A stretch of DNA of 64,000 bases from Colletotrichum lupini (taxonomy: Eukaryota > Ascomycota > Sordariomycetes > Glomerellales > Glomerellaceae). Below are positions 27,051-39,086 of this stretch, piece by piece (positions within the stretch are counted from its first letter, which is position 1; each line of letters starts with the position of its first letter). The notes beneath the pieces were generated by a model. It worked only from the letters and a program-made list of their open reading frames with translations. It was not told the DNA's origin and did no database searches. The stretch is from contig NC_064677.1 of NCBI RefSeq assembly GCF_023278565.1, positions 124,001 through 188,000 of the forward strand, in the 5' to 3' direction. Made by a program: the position numbers and the translations under genes.

Positions 27051-28522
27051 ATGAGACTGAAAGCCCTGGAGATGGCTTCTGTAGCCGCAATAGCGCTGGC
27101 GACTGCGTCTGAAGGGTTGTATACTGAACTTCCAACTAATCTCACAGAGGTCGACGTCATCATCGCTGGAGGTGAGTCTATTCTAAACAATCCTCCAGTG
27201 GCCAAATTCTCATTTCGCACGTAGGAGGCACTGCGGGCAGCATCGTTGCCTCACGACTCGCTGAAGCAGACCCCTCCCTATCGATTCTTGTTATCGAGCA
27301 GGGAAAAGACAGCTTCAATGTCACAAACGTCATCTACCCGGCCTTATTCGAGCGGAATACCCTGCCCAATTCGGATACTGCTCTGTTCTGGAAGGCCAAG
27401 AAGTCATCGCAGCTGGCGGACCGTGAGCCGGTTGTTGAGACAGGCGGCATTCTCGGGGGTAGATCAGCTATCAACTGGATGGTGTACACCCGTGGGCAAT
27501 GGGACGATTATAACTCCTGGAACACGACGGGGTGGTCAGCAGAAGAATTGCTGCCGCTTCTGCAGAAGGTTTTTGCTCCTCCATTTTCTCGTTGCTTTAA
27601 ACTATTCATGACAGCTAATGCATATTCAAGATCGAAACGTATCACGGCGCAACTAACAATCAATCCACTCACGGGTATGATGGACCAATCCATGTATCAA
27701 AGGGAACACACCAAGCGCCTCGAGCTGAAAGAGGTTGGATTGATGGGGCCGTAGAAGCAGGTTGGTCAGAGGTAGAAGACCTTCAAAGTCTGCACTCCAA
27801 CAATGGCTCAGGGCCCTGGTATCGATATGTCTCGCCTACCGACGGCCGCCGCCAAGATGTCGCACATCGTTACTTGTATCCACTTCTGCAAATTGGCGAT
27901 TATCCTAATCTGAGAGTGCTAGTAGAAACTCAGGTTCTCAGTGTTCTGTTCGAGGGAGAAGAGAAACGCGCCACTGGGGTGGAAATCCGACCCAACCCTG
28001 CATTCGCGAAGGATGCCGGAGACAATAGCACGACTAGAGTCAAGGCGAGAAAGCTAGTGGTTGCTTCCTCGGGGTCTTTTGGAACTCCATTGCTTCTCGA
28101 AAGATCCGGAGTTGGTGATCCTGCAGTGCTGGAAAAGGCGGGATTACCGATTATCGAAAGTCTCGATGGAGTGGGCAATGACTTCCAAGGTAACTCTGAT
28201 CTCACTCTTTGGGCGATTGCTGGCGTTTCAACGGCTTCCTAATATCTTGTAGATCATCACTTTGTTGGGTACGTCTACCGCACCAACCTCAACCAAAACG
28301 AGACCATCAACGGTATAGCCCGAAATGATAGAGAACGAGACGTGGATGCGATGATTGTCGCCGACGACAAGCAACTTGGATGGAACGGTCACGATGCCTC
28401 CAGCAAGTTTAGGCCATCTCCTGCTGATATTGCAGCTTTGGGGCCAGAATTCCAAGCTGCTTGGGACAGGGACTTCAAAGACTCGCCCAACCGTCCTCTC
28501 ATGATCATGGGACTCTTTAATG

Positions 28523-28527
28523 CCTAC
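28523..28527 (+). repeat. Target-site duplication, left copy (CCTAC)
   Basis: The five bases CCTAC directly precede the left LTR and recur directly after the right LTR (35380-35384). This is the usual duplication length for fungal LTR retrotransposons. One copy belongs to the host codons GCC TAC. Confidence 0.93.
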
Positions 28528-28732
28528 TGTCGGATTAGAAGTCCAATTCGACCGCGGCATACAGCCGACTGCGCAGGGGCCAATTAGGGGCCCTATTTAC
28601 AATTATCGTAGCCAGCCTAACCTATAGTTAGAACCTCCTTTTTATACCTACTACGCAGATATTTATATAGTTTAATTAATCTCTTCGTTAACTACGGTTC
28701 GAACTAACTACTTTATAATAGGGATACTAATA
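28528..28732 (+). repeat. 5' LTR of the copia element
   Basis: This 205 bp repeat begins TGTCGGATTA and ends ATACTAATA. It aligns without gaps to 35175-35379. Its first ~70 bases keep several CA/TG dinucleotides (CCAATT, CATACAG, ACTGCGCAG) that are TA in the right copy. Confidence 0.95.
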
Positions 28733-31700
28733 CTAATTAGTAGTTAAATTTTACTATCGTAGATTAGTAAGGTATCTTATTACGTAAAAGAGACGACTTC
28801 TTAATACTATACGGGATAGGAGATTTATACTAATTAACCTTACGAAAGTAGACGAAAAAGGGGGTAATTCTTAAATACCGCACGGAATTAAGTAATTATA
28901 GCCCTTTATTACTTACGAGAGGTCGACGTTTATTATATTAAAATACGTTAATTAATAAAACTGCTTAAGTAACTAGCCTTTTACTATTGCCCCGAGTAGC
29001 TTTTTTACTAAACGACTTTTCTATAGCCGGCCCGCGATTAGAAATTAATTAGTTAAATTAGTAAAAGGAAATACCTAAGTAATAATTACTTAACTATAAT
29101 TAAGTTACGAAAAAGACTACTTAAAAGATATAAAATAGAGTACTAAGAGGCCGCAAAAGATAAGATTTTTAAAGTATTTAACCCTATTGCGTGTGAGCGA
29201 TAAGTAAGTATTTTTAATAAGTCCTTAAAATCTATAATCTTATAAGAAAGAGGGCTTAACTTTATTAACCGTACTTAACGGCCTATACGGTTCTTAATAG
29301 CTATATAGCTCCTTTACGAGCTACTTAGCGTCTATTTTTAACTATTTTTATAAAATACTACCCTAGAGGAAGTAGGTCGAGGAAAGAAGCTATTTAAAGA
29401 TTATAAAGAGCATGAGGCTTAGGAGGTTAGAAGTATATAGAATAGCGGAAATCGGTAACTAGTAAAGATCCCGAGACTAATTACTATATTTTCTTATAGT
29501 AATATAAACGTCTACTACTATTATTATAAAAAGGAACTACTAAAACCTACCCTTTTATATTAAATAAAAAGGAGGATCTTAGTAAGTATAATAACTAGCG
29601 ATTTAGAAGGGTAGTAATAATTGCTAAAAATAATAAAAACGAGAATAATAATAAGACGGCGAGAAGAAATAAGAATCTCTTAGACCCTAATAAATTCGTT
29701 AGGTAGTAAAAGTACGGATATATTATAACTAGCGCGCGGATTAAATATATCCCTATTAAAATTAAATACGCTAGCGATTACTAATATAAGTATAAGCTAG
29801 AATACGACCCTTAGTAAGTTAAAGTAAAGAAGAAGAGGACGAAACCCGATCCTAAATAAAATCCTAATCCCTTATAAGTAAGTAAATATTAACCCGGATT
29901 ATTAGGGGACGTGGATATATAGAATTGCGGATTAGCTTAATAGTAAGTAAATTAACGTAGTATTAATCTATTTAACTAAGGTTTATAAGAAAAAGGGGCT
30001 ATAGGGGCAACCCCTATTCTACGAAATTATAAACGACCTTAGTTACTAACTAGACGAATAGTTCGCGAGCGTAAGCTTAGGAATTATAAAAGTAGTTAAT
30101 AAATTCTTTTATAAGCGAGGGGTATTATTAGCGTAATTATAATTACGAGAGCTATACGAAATACTAGTAGCGATAATTATAGAGGAGGAATTCGTACTAT
30201 AGAACTAGGTATAAGTTAATAGAGCGTATAATTACTTTAACGAATTTAAAAAAAGGGTAAACGACCTAAATTTCCTCCCTATAATTACTAACGGAAATCT
30301 ATCGTTATAAAAGGATATACTGGGGTAAAATATAGTACTAAAAGTACGATAATTAATAATTTTGCTTATTTCGATTTATAACTCGTTACCGCTACTAACG
30401 CAAAATTCGGCACCGATTAGTTAATAAAAAAAGAGGTAAACGACCCGAAGTTATTAATAATATACAGCGACGCAAGGATCGTATATAAATACCGAAAATC
30501 TAGTAATAAATACGAAGTAATTTATAGACCTTAAAAAGATCTTCCTAAAAAAGAAATTATACTCTAGGGGGAAGTATAAGGTTTTATAAGAAACCCTAAT
30601 AATATTTTACGATTATTACGAAAAAGTCGGAATTAGGGAATACTAGTACTATTTTATAATTAATATCGTACTCGTAAGTAAAGCCTCTAATTATTATTAC
30701 GAAGCGGTACGTAATCTCGATCGAAACGACTTTTTTAATATAATTAACGTAATCTAAAGCCGCTTCGAGACTTATAATAAGAACCTAGAGCTCCTATCTA
30801 AGCTATAAGCGATTTTTTTCGTATTTATAGCTAGGATAATAGAGGGTAAATTATAAATAGAGATCCTTAAAAAGCTTATTAATTAAATTAATAAGCTAGC
30901 GAAAACCTAGCTAAATAAGAGGATAAATAAGCAGAAAGTCGGATATTTTTATACCGTAGTTTAGTATATACTAAAAGTAAAAATAACCTTATACTAAGTA
31001 CCTAAAAACTACGAGACGCTCTACTCGAGGCTAAGATCTAGCTTTAATATTAAAGCGAGAATACTACGCTAAACCTACTTCTAAGTATATAACGGCCCTT
31101 ATTAATAATATTAAGTCGATCGAACGTATAATAAGAAAAAAAAAGAGGCTAAATATAGTAATTATTAATAAAGAGGCCTAGATTTATTAAATAAGTAGAG
31201 ATTTAACTTATAGGTAGGGTAATAAAAGAGGTAATATTATATTTATAAAAAGGATAAATATTAGTTAAGTAACTATTCTAAAGAAGAGCGTACTAAATTA
31301 TATAAATAGTATAAAAAGTCGAGGGTAATAAATAGTAAAACTAGCCCTCGTTAGTTTAATTAATTCCTCATTATATATAAGGGCAGATCTAGGGGTACGG
31401 AACCTAGCGATAGTAGTTAAAGTAGCGGCCTAAAGTATATACCCCCTATAAAAGATTCGGAAAATAAGGAAGATCTTACCCCCTATATTAACGAATTAGA
31501 TTATAACAAAATCGATAATATTAACTACTCTTTTTTCGCCCCGTTAGCTTCTAGAGGATATAGGAGGCTAAATAAATAGAGGGTAGTAAAAGCTCTTAAT
31601 AAGTAGGCTTTTATCTACGGATAGTAAGGGAAGGTCCCTTAGATAACGGATATAGAGGCGGCTAAAAAAGTAAATTTAATAAGGCTAAAGCCTATTCTCT

Positions 31701-34700
31701 TAATAATTAAGGAGAAGATACTATCTCTTTTAATATTTAAAAAAAAGGAACATAGTACTAAGTATATCTAAGGGTAGCTAGAGGGGTCCTTTTTATATTA
31801 CTTAGATCCCTCGAATACTAAGCTCGTATAAGTATTTTACGTAAATAAAAAGTACGGCTTAGATAATTTCTATAGGATTATCCTAAATACTAAGGTATTA
31901 TAATAATTAATTAGAAAAAAAGGGTAATTCTAGGTACTATAAAAGATTATATTAGTAACGCTTAATATATTAACGGCGGGTATTATGAGGATTAGTTTTA
32001 GCCTAGGTAAGGAAATCGTTACCCTAGGTATAATAGAAATAGAGACGCACTTTAGAATAATAACTTTTTATATTTTACCCGTTAATACCCTATTTCTCTT
32101 ATATTTAAAAGATATAGATTAACTAGGTATTATATTTAATAATACGAGGAACAGAATCTCTAGTAATAAGTACTTTAAAATAGTCGAACGATAATAGGGG
32201 TATACGTTTATAAAGCTTATTAATAATACGAAGTTAATTAATTACTTAATAAAAAGTGAGCTTAGAAAATTATATTAGAGATTCGGGTACCCGTCGGTTA
32301 CGAGGCTATATAACCTCCTAAAGTAATTAAGTAATAATAATATTAAAATAGGGGCGCTAGAGTAGTTAATAAAAGTATATTATTAATACTAAATAAATAC
32401 GTAGAGCCTACGCAGATTTAAGTTTAAATTACGTAATAAGCTTAATTTTAACTAAGAAATCGTTATTGATATTTTCTACTTAAATAGTTGGCTAGTACTA
32501 TATATAATTAACGTAGCTATATCCTTTTAAGTAGGGCAATTCCTCTAGGATCTATAAGTAAAAATAGTATAAGTAGCCTTATAAAAAAGCTAGATTAATA
32601 TATATTAAGGACCGCTAGACGGTATTAGAACCGACGCTAGTACTAGCTTTAAGTTAGTAGAATTTAGGGATAATACGACGGCTTATAGTATATAGCTAAA
32701 AGTCGTACTTATTAAAGCGTACTATAGTATTAAAAAAGTAGAAAGGGCATATTAATAATTAAAAAGGGCGTTTAGAATTATTAAAAAGGAAAATCCGGAT
32801 TTTACTAACGACGAATACTTCTAAATAGTACTCAAATATTATAACGATATTATAGGGCTTAACGGACTTATATTAACGTTATTAATATTTAGAGCATATT
32901 TAAAAACGACCTTAGCCTCGCTACCGTCGCTAGGCATAAGCTAACGAGCCCGAGTAGTTAAAAAAGTAATACGGGTATTACGCGAGGTAAGCGTAAAAAA
33001 GTAAGTTAACGAGGTAATTACTACGCATAATAGGCCTAATATAGGGGATAATCTAAATATATTATTAAATTTAGATATATAAGTATAGTACGAAATCACC
33101 TAATAGTGGGCTAGGCTATATAAGTTAATTTCCGTTAACGAGTATTCTTATATAGTTACGAGAGATTACGACTAGCTATTTAAAGTATTAATTACGGTAA
33201 TTAGACCGTACTCTATAAATCTTAACGAGGTAATTTCTAACCTATAAAAAGAAGAAGAGCTAGGGGAAACTATATAACCCGTAATAAAAGTATAAGAAAT
33301 TATCCTTAACGAAATCGTCGTAGTAGTACTAATAAACGACGAGGAAAAGGAAATTGCTAAAAGGGTACTAATACTACTAATAAGACGTTATAAAAGACTA
33401 CGATAATAAGCCCTAACGTAGTAATTTATTATTAATAACGAGGTAATTAATATTTTTTATATAAAAAAAAAAAAGCCGATTTCGAGCTAGTAGTTAAACT
33501 ACGTAAAGAAGGTATAATTATAATTACTAAAAAGCCGTATAAGGGATTAGATCTTATTAAAGTAAATACTCTTTGCGATCGAGGGGTTTATCGATTTATT
33601 TTATATAACTTAAAAAAATATATAAACCTTTATATATTTAAATTACGAATAGTTCGTAAGATTAAAAGGGAAAGAATACCTTAGCTATATGAGAAGTCTA
33701 GATACGTAATTTAGGGGTATGGTAATGTTAAAAAAGCGACGCTACTTATATAATTACCTATTATATAGTACTATAGCTAACGATTAATAATAGTATTAAT
33801 AATATTGTTATAAAAAAAGGGATACGAGATTTAGAGCCGTAATATTACCTAGGCCTATACTTAATTAGCTATAGGGCTTATAAGGAAAATCCTAGCCTAT
33901 TTACTAAAGGAAATAGTTAGTAAGTACTTAGAAAGTACGATTATTAAAGTGCTTAAGCTACTATATAGGCTCGTAAAATCGGGTACCTATTAGTAGGCTA
34001 TTTACTACGATTTTTATATTAATTAACTATTAATAGTTACCTCTATATATAACCCGTACTTACTAATTACGGAGCACGAAAGTAACTAATTTAGGATCGT
34101 TAGAATATAGACCGACGATATATTAGGCCTATTTAATATTAATTTTATAAAAAAGGAGGATAAGGAGTTTTAAAAAGCGGGCTTCGTAATAAAGCTAAAA
34201 GAGGTCTTTATAATAAACACCCCCCTAGTATTTAATAATAGGATTTTTATAATTAAAAAGGAAACCGTCGTCTTTTAGTAAAAGGGGTAGGGCGAGAAGA
34301 TTAACCTCGTTAATCTAAACGTAACTAACGTTAAGAAGCGGTATAAAGTTAAGCTCGCGCAAAGGGTATATATTATAAGTATTTATTAGCTTAAGGCAAC
34401 TTTTAACTACTCTAGGGTAGCGTAAACCATAAATTTAATTAAATAAAACGTCGAGGTACTTAATAAGTGGCTTAAGTAGTAATAAATAAATCTTAATTAA
34501 GGTCTTATTTACTACCTAATCGACTTTATAATTAGTAAGCTCTACGTCTTTATTAATAGGTTATTTATAAATAATAACGACCTTACTTCGTAATTAGGGT
34601 ATATTATTATCCTAGCTAACGAGAGTATAGGCAAGAGCGAATTTACTATATATAGTAATATAATTTATTACTTATTAACTAAAAATAAGCGGGTAATAAG

Positions 34701-35174
34701 AAGTATATTAGCGTTAGAGGTTTATAATATAGTTAACGGCGTTAACCTCTTTTATATAATTTTAATAACGCTAAAGAAGATTATTAATCGAATTAGCTTT
34801 TTACTTATTTTAATAGTTATTTATACCGATTCTTACTCGCTATACGAATGCTTTATTAAATTAGGAACGACGAAAGAAAAGAGGCTTATAATCGATATTA
34901 TAGCCCTTAAGTAATTATATAAAAGGTGCGAGATACTCGAGATCTATTAAATTAATAATAAAAATGACTTCGTAAACGCTTTTATAAAAGTAGTACTAAA
35001 TAAGGGATTAGAGTAATTTATAAGTAATAAAAAAGTTATTATACGAATAGAGGGATAGGTTATATAAAAAGAGTAGAGAAAAGGGGGAAAAGGAGACGAC
35101 TTAGTAAACGGGCCTAAGGTCGAATTATACCTCTAACCGTAATAGTTAAATTAATAAAAGAAAGAGAAAGTTAG
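28733..35174 (+). repeat. RIP-saturated internal region
   Basis: 6.4 kb of very AT-rich sequence with hardly any CA or TG dinucleotides, while CG and TA are common. This is the signature of CpA-targeted repeat-induced point mutation. Residual CA sites are mostly in GCA context (and TGC on the same strand). No long open frame survives in any frame. Confidence 0.93.
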
Positions 35175-35379
35175 TATCGGATTAAAAGTCTAATTCGACC
35201 GCGGCATATAGCTAACTACGTAGGGGCTAATTAGGGGCCCTATTTACGATTATTATAGCTAGCCTAACCTATAGTTAGAACCTCCTTTTTATACTTACTA
35301 CGCAGATATTTATATAGTTTAATTAATCTCTTCGTTAACTACGGTTCGAACTAACTACCCTATAATAGGGATACTAATA
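35175..35379 (+). repeat. 3' LTR of the copia element
   Basis: A 205 bp repeat, the partner of 28528-28732. It begins TATCGGATTA (TG changed to TA). It differs from the left copy by roughly fifteen substitutions, all transitions as far as I can see, mostly in the RIP direction. Confidence 0.95.
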
Positions 35380-35384
35380 CCTAC
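35380..35384 (+). repeat. Target-site duplication, right copy (CCTAC)
   Basis: This directly follows the right LTR and matches 28523-28527. The host frame continues with TTT GGC GAC after it. Confidence 0.93.
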
Positions 35385-36031
35385 TTTGGCGACCCTGCCA
35401 CTCTTCCCGATGATGCCGAGTACGTTACCACAGCACCCTGGGTAACATACCCATACGCGAGGGGCCACATTCATGCTACTGGGCCGAGTATAGATGATGA
35501 GTACGACTTCACCACTGGGTGGCTACTTGACGAGAATGATATCGACCTGAGGAGCCACATCTGGGGGTACAAGACACAACGAGCCATCGCCCGTCGAATG
35601 GAAATCTTTCGAGGCGAGCTCGCACTGGGGCACCCTAAGTTCGCTAACACATCGAGCGCCGCTGTCATCGAGGTGGCCGAAGGACCGGTCACTGATTCGA
35701 TTGAGTACTCTATCGAAGACGATGCTGCAATCATCCAGTACGTTCGTGAAAACATCGGGACATCAAGACATCCTCTTGGTACCTGCAAGATGGCGCCCCG
35801 GGAGAATCGAGGGGTTGGTAAGTAGCACAGCCCTGCTTAGCTTTGAGGTTGAGCCTTATACTGACATCAGATGTCACAGTCGACCCCAGCCTGAACGTCT
35901 ACGGCGTGTCCGGGTTGAAGGTTGCGGATCTCAGCGTGCCATCTCAGCAAGTCGCTGCTAATACTTACAATGCTGCACTGCTGGTGGGGGAGAAGGCTGC
36001 AGAGATCATCATCACAGAGTTAGGACTCTGA

Positions 36032-36482
36032 TACGTTTACGTAACGTTAAAGCACATTTAGCAATGACACCTTGAATGAAGTGCGTGAGAACAGGCTGAC
36101 AGAAAGCGTAATCGCGTGATGTGATTGAAGACGAGAAGTTACACCGTTAAGCTCAGAAGCCGTAAGACGACTGACTATTCACCCTTCAACTGATAGTCAT
36201 CTTGCAAACATAGAATTATTTGACAATAAGCGCTTACTCACATTAAGTGTGCAAAACTTCAGGCATCAATTGAAACGTCAATATGTCCGAGTGAGATACA
36301 GCAATCGCTGCCTACACCCCGCGTAAGCAGTTACGAGTCGAGCTCAGGCATCCATTATGCGCTTCTAGTTCAAAAGAGCTGAAATGCTGTGGTTTAATCT
36401 GAACCCAATACCCTCGATATCTTCAATCGCATCTCGTCTTCCATATATCAACTAAATACACTTCCTCCACTGGTCTTTCGCA
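36032..36482. other. Intergenic region downstream of the split oxidoreductase
   Basis: 450 bp holding the 3' flank of the oxidoreductase and the promoter of the next gene. No other feature seen. Confidence 0.6.
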
Positions 36483-37228
36483 ATGATCGTCACCGAGTTT
36501 GGTGCCGCGGGCGTCAAGCCCGGCCTCAACATCATGGATGAGTCCACACCAGAGGGCCAGACATACATGAGCGTCTATCGCAAGATTATCGTGGCACCTG
36601 GCGCTCCCTATCGATTGTATCTGGCAGTCGAACTTGAAGATTCATCCATGTCCTGGGGCTTCTTCGATTGGGACTCAATTGAGCACCACGAGAAGTTTGC
36701 CAAAGAGTAAGTCAAGCCATTAACCACATACCATTTTCGTCAAAGTCATTTCTGATGAATAAAAGATATGGTGCAGAGCTGTGCAAAGACTTGCACAAAG
36801 TTCTGACATACGGAGAATTCTGCAAGCACATCAACGCCACGTCAAGCCTCCCAGATGCGCTGAAGTCCGTCGTGACTGATGTTTTCATCATCTACTTTCC
36901 TTCAGACATCACCCCTGAAGCGAAAAATTTGGCGACTACACGATTGCAGGAGGTTATTAAGGAAGGTTTCGGACAAGTGCCTGAGGTGACCGCCACCAGC
37001 TATGGCTGGGGAGTTCAGGACAATTTTCCCGTGAAGGGAGGAGACCCCAATCAGACAGGGTCCATCTTGGCAGCTTTCGTCGGCTGGTCCAATCTTGAGG
37101 CAAACGATACCTTCCACCAGTCAGAGACCTATGAGGAGATTGAAAGAAAGCTTGAAGATATGGAAGGGTTGATCAAATTGAGACCTTTCCGCCTCAGATG
37201 CACTGTGCTTGAGAAAGAGGCACAGTAA
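36483..37228 (+). CDS. Duplicated alpha/beta-barrel (ABM-like) protein
   Basis: Exons 36483-36706 and 36766-37228 with a 59 bp intron; 228 aa. There is no signal peptide or membrane segment. The protein shows two similar halves, each with strands carrying hydrophobic runs (MSVYRKIIVAPGAPYRLYLA and VTDVFIIYFPSDITPEA) and a tryptophan-containing strand (SWGFFDWDSIEHHEKF and LAAFVGWSNLEANDTFHQS) followed by a helix. This is the layout of dimeric alpha-beta-barrel proteins (ABM, EthD, Dabb families), here as a fused pseudo-dimer. The exact family and activity are not recognised. It is co-oriented with the broken GMC oxidoreductase, 451 bp downstream. Confidence 0.75.
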
Positions 37229-37508
37229 ATTTGGCAAGGAAAATGGGAGGCAACAAGTGATCGAGAAATGGGCAGCTGCAAGGGAACTACACAGTCACTA
37301 CAGATTACAAATTGTTTGAATCTCTCCAAATTCTATCACACGCTCATTTGCATACATTCAATATAACAAAAATCAGCTGAAAGCAATCAGTGACGCAATT
37401 CATCCCCAGCTATGTGCTGCATGAGTAAATACGTAAGGCAATCTGACCTCCATGCTATCCGATATGCCTTCATTTCATTGCCTCCCAAAGTAAGTACATG
37501 AAGACACC

Positions 37509-39086
37509 TTAGACCGTGGGTGTGGCCATTGCAGGAGCTACCATATCAGCAAGTGGCACCGCTGTTCTTTTCATCCCATTCGGCCCGCACGTGCTGACCT
37601 TCAAACCAGCATAGATGGAAGAATAAGCTGCTGGGAGGAGATTGTCTGCGCTTCCTGCTTTGAGAGTTCCGACGTAAGGGTTGAAGTTGTAGATACCACA
37701 AGGGCAGTGGTCCAGAATCTGCATGCCAGCAGTACCAGAGAGAATGGAAGATCCTCCGCGAGCCATATTGAAGGCGACAGTTCCCGGCTTCATGTCAACA
37801 GAGAACTTGGCAGCACCAGCAGGGGCTTGGAAAGTCTGACTGTTGCCAGCAACATTGACAGTCAAAGATGCCGCCTCTTTCAGTAGCGTCACGATGTAAA
37901 CCTTGTCCTCCATAGTTTGCCATCCATCTGGCCTGCCCTTGAAGTAATTGCCAGAAGAGTTGTTGGCATCGCTCATTGTAGTGTCAGTCGCGTCGCAGTT
38001 GATTCCTCGGAGAGTCGGGCGGAACCAGTAGACAACCTTTTCCTCGGTGATGTAGGTCTTGGGATCACTAGCGCCGGCTTTGAACGCCTTGATGAACGGC
38101 TGTGCCATGTCGAGCCATCCGTTGTGGGGGAATCCGTAGACCCATTTGGAGTTCCCGTCATCACCGTGCGGGCTGTCAAGACGTCCGACGTAATGACTTT
38201 CGCCGTAGTCATTCCAAGTCACAATCTCAAGGAAGCGCGGCTTAAGCAACAGAATTTGTTGCCAACGATCGTACCAGAGGGTATCAGAGGGAAAGACCCA
38301 GTTCTTGGAATAGGGGACCTCGGGGCCAAAGTGGGTGAAGAACCACGGTGATACTGGTGCAATGTAGGGCTTGCCTTTGAGTGCCGTTGTGTACGACGCG
38401 TCGCCCTGTTGGACCGAGACGTTGCCTCGACCGTCGGGAGCCTTGTTGAGTCCGTTGTTGGGCCAGCCGAGCCAGTTGAGAGCACCGTCAATAACGCTGA
38501 AGTCTGTGCCAAATTCTGGATGGAAATTGGGTGCCCAGAAGACGGGAACGCCCGCAGCACTGCGCATAGCACCGACATCCAGGCCGTCTCCCGCAAACGA
38601 AGATGCAAACGCCTTGCCGTCAACGATGAGCTGAGCGGGACGAGAGGCGTACTTGGCGATCATCTGGCCGACGCGAGTTGCCTCACTAGTCTGGTACCAG
38701 TTGAAATCGAACGAGATGAAGACCTTCATGCCATTGTTGGCAGCAGACTGGTAAGCCAAGTCGAGCTGGGCCTCTGTGTAAGGGTCAACGCCAATATTGA
38801 GAGCAAAGGCGTCGATGCCAGCCGCCTTGGCGTTCTGCATATCAGCATCGTACTCGCTGGGCGAGCTACGTGCACCGACGATGCCAATCTTTTAGAGTGT
38901 TAGCTAGGAACTGCAGAGATGGAAGGACTGAGTCAAACTCACCATGAAGTGACAGAAGACAAGCTTCTCACCACTATCTTGGCGAAGGCTGAGGGTGTCG
39001 CCATGTGTGGATGGAACCGTCAGGCAGGTGGCCAAAGTCAACATGGCCGTAGCCAGAAAGGCCTTGAAAAGACGAGTGGAAATCAT
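37509..39086 (-). CDS. GH71 alpha-1,3-glucanase (mutanase), secreted
   Basis: Exons 38943-39086 and 37509-38888; 507 aa. The start at 39086 is chosen because it gives a clean signal peptide (MISTRLFKAFLATAMLTLATCL). An in-frame Met eight codons upstream is possible. GH71 enzymes hydrolyse alpha-1,3-glucan of fungal walls or mutan. Family landmarks are VFCHFM at the exon junction, DAFALNIGVDPYT, KVFISFDFNWYQT, FAGDGLD, FWAPNFHPE, WLGWPNNG, VSPWFFTHFGP, WVFPSDTLWYDRW and IVTWNDYGESHYVG. A C-terminal beta-rich region of about 170 residues follows. The gene lies head-to-head with a second GH71 gene 2.3 kb away. Confidence 0.93.

Larger units (their letters stand above)
28528..35379 (+). mobile_element. 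Ty1/copia LTR retrotransposon, full length, RIP-degraded
   Basis: A 6,852 bp element with two 205 bp LTRs and a 5 bp target duplication. The original polyprotein frame is full of stops (CAA/CAG turned into TAA/TAG), but its copia order can be read on the plus strand. A pre-integrase segment (RFG-PSV-RL-NLL, about 32270-32330) comes first. The integrase core follows, with a first Asp near 32463 and a second in a DGIRTDA-TSF stretch near 32625. The RT region lies at roughly 33500-34480. The RNase H domain (NKRV-RS-LA, YTDSYSLYECF, about 34500-35060) ends just before the right LTR. Integrase before RT identifies copia rather than gypsy. The element lies in the same orientation as its host gene. 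It cannot encode functional protein. Confidence 0.93.
27051..36031 (+). pseudogene. GMC oxidoreductase (alcohol-oxidase-like) split by a retrotransposon
   Basis: FAD-dependent glucose-methanol-choline oxidoreductase, closest in style to fungal alcohol/methanol oxidases. Exons are 27051-27171, 27225-27568, 27631-28189 and 28253-28527; the fourth exon resumes after the insertion at 35385-35817, and the last is 35871-36031. Skipping the transposon and one copy of the CCTAC duplication gives a continuous 630-codon frame with no stop. N-terminal signal-like segment (residues 1-20), FAD-binding GGGTAGS, INWMVYTRG, GPxxDD-type segment before the C-terminal half, SRHPLGTCKM (catalytic His) and VDPSLNVYGVSGLKVADLS. 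As it stands, translation from the 5' part runs 19 codons into the LTR and stops at about 28585 (452 aa), lacking the substrate domain end and active-site His, so the allele should be null. Confidence 0.93.

Noticed and set aside
28733..35174. AT-rich block considered as a centromere-like or mitochondrial insertion
   Set aside because: The flanking LTRs, target duplication and copia domain relics show it is a RIPed retrotransposon.
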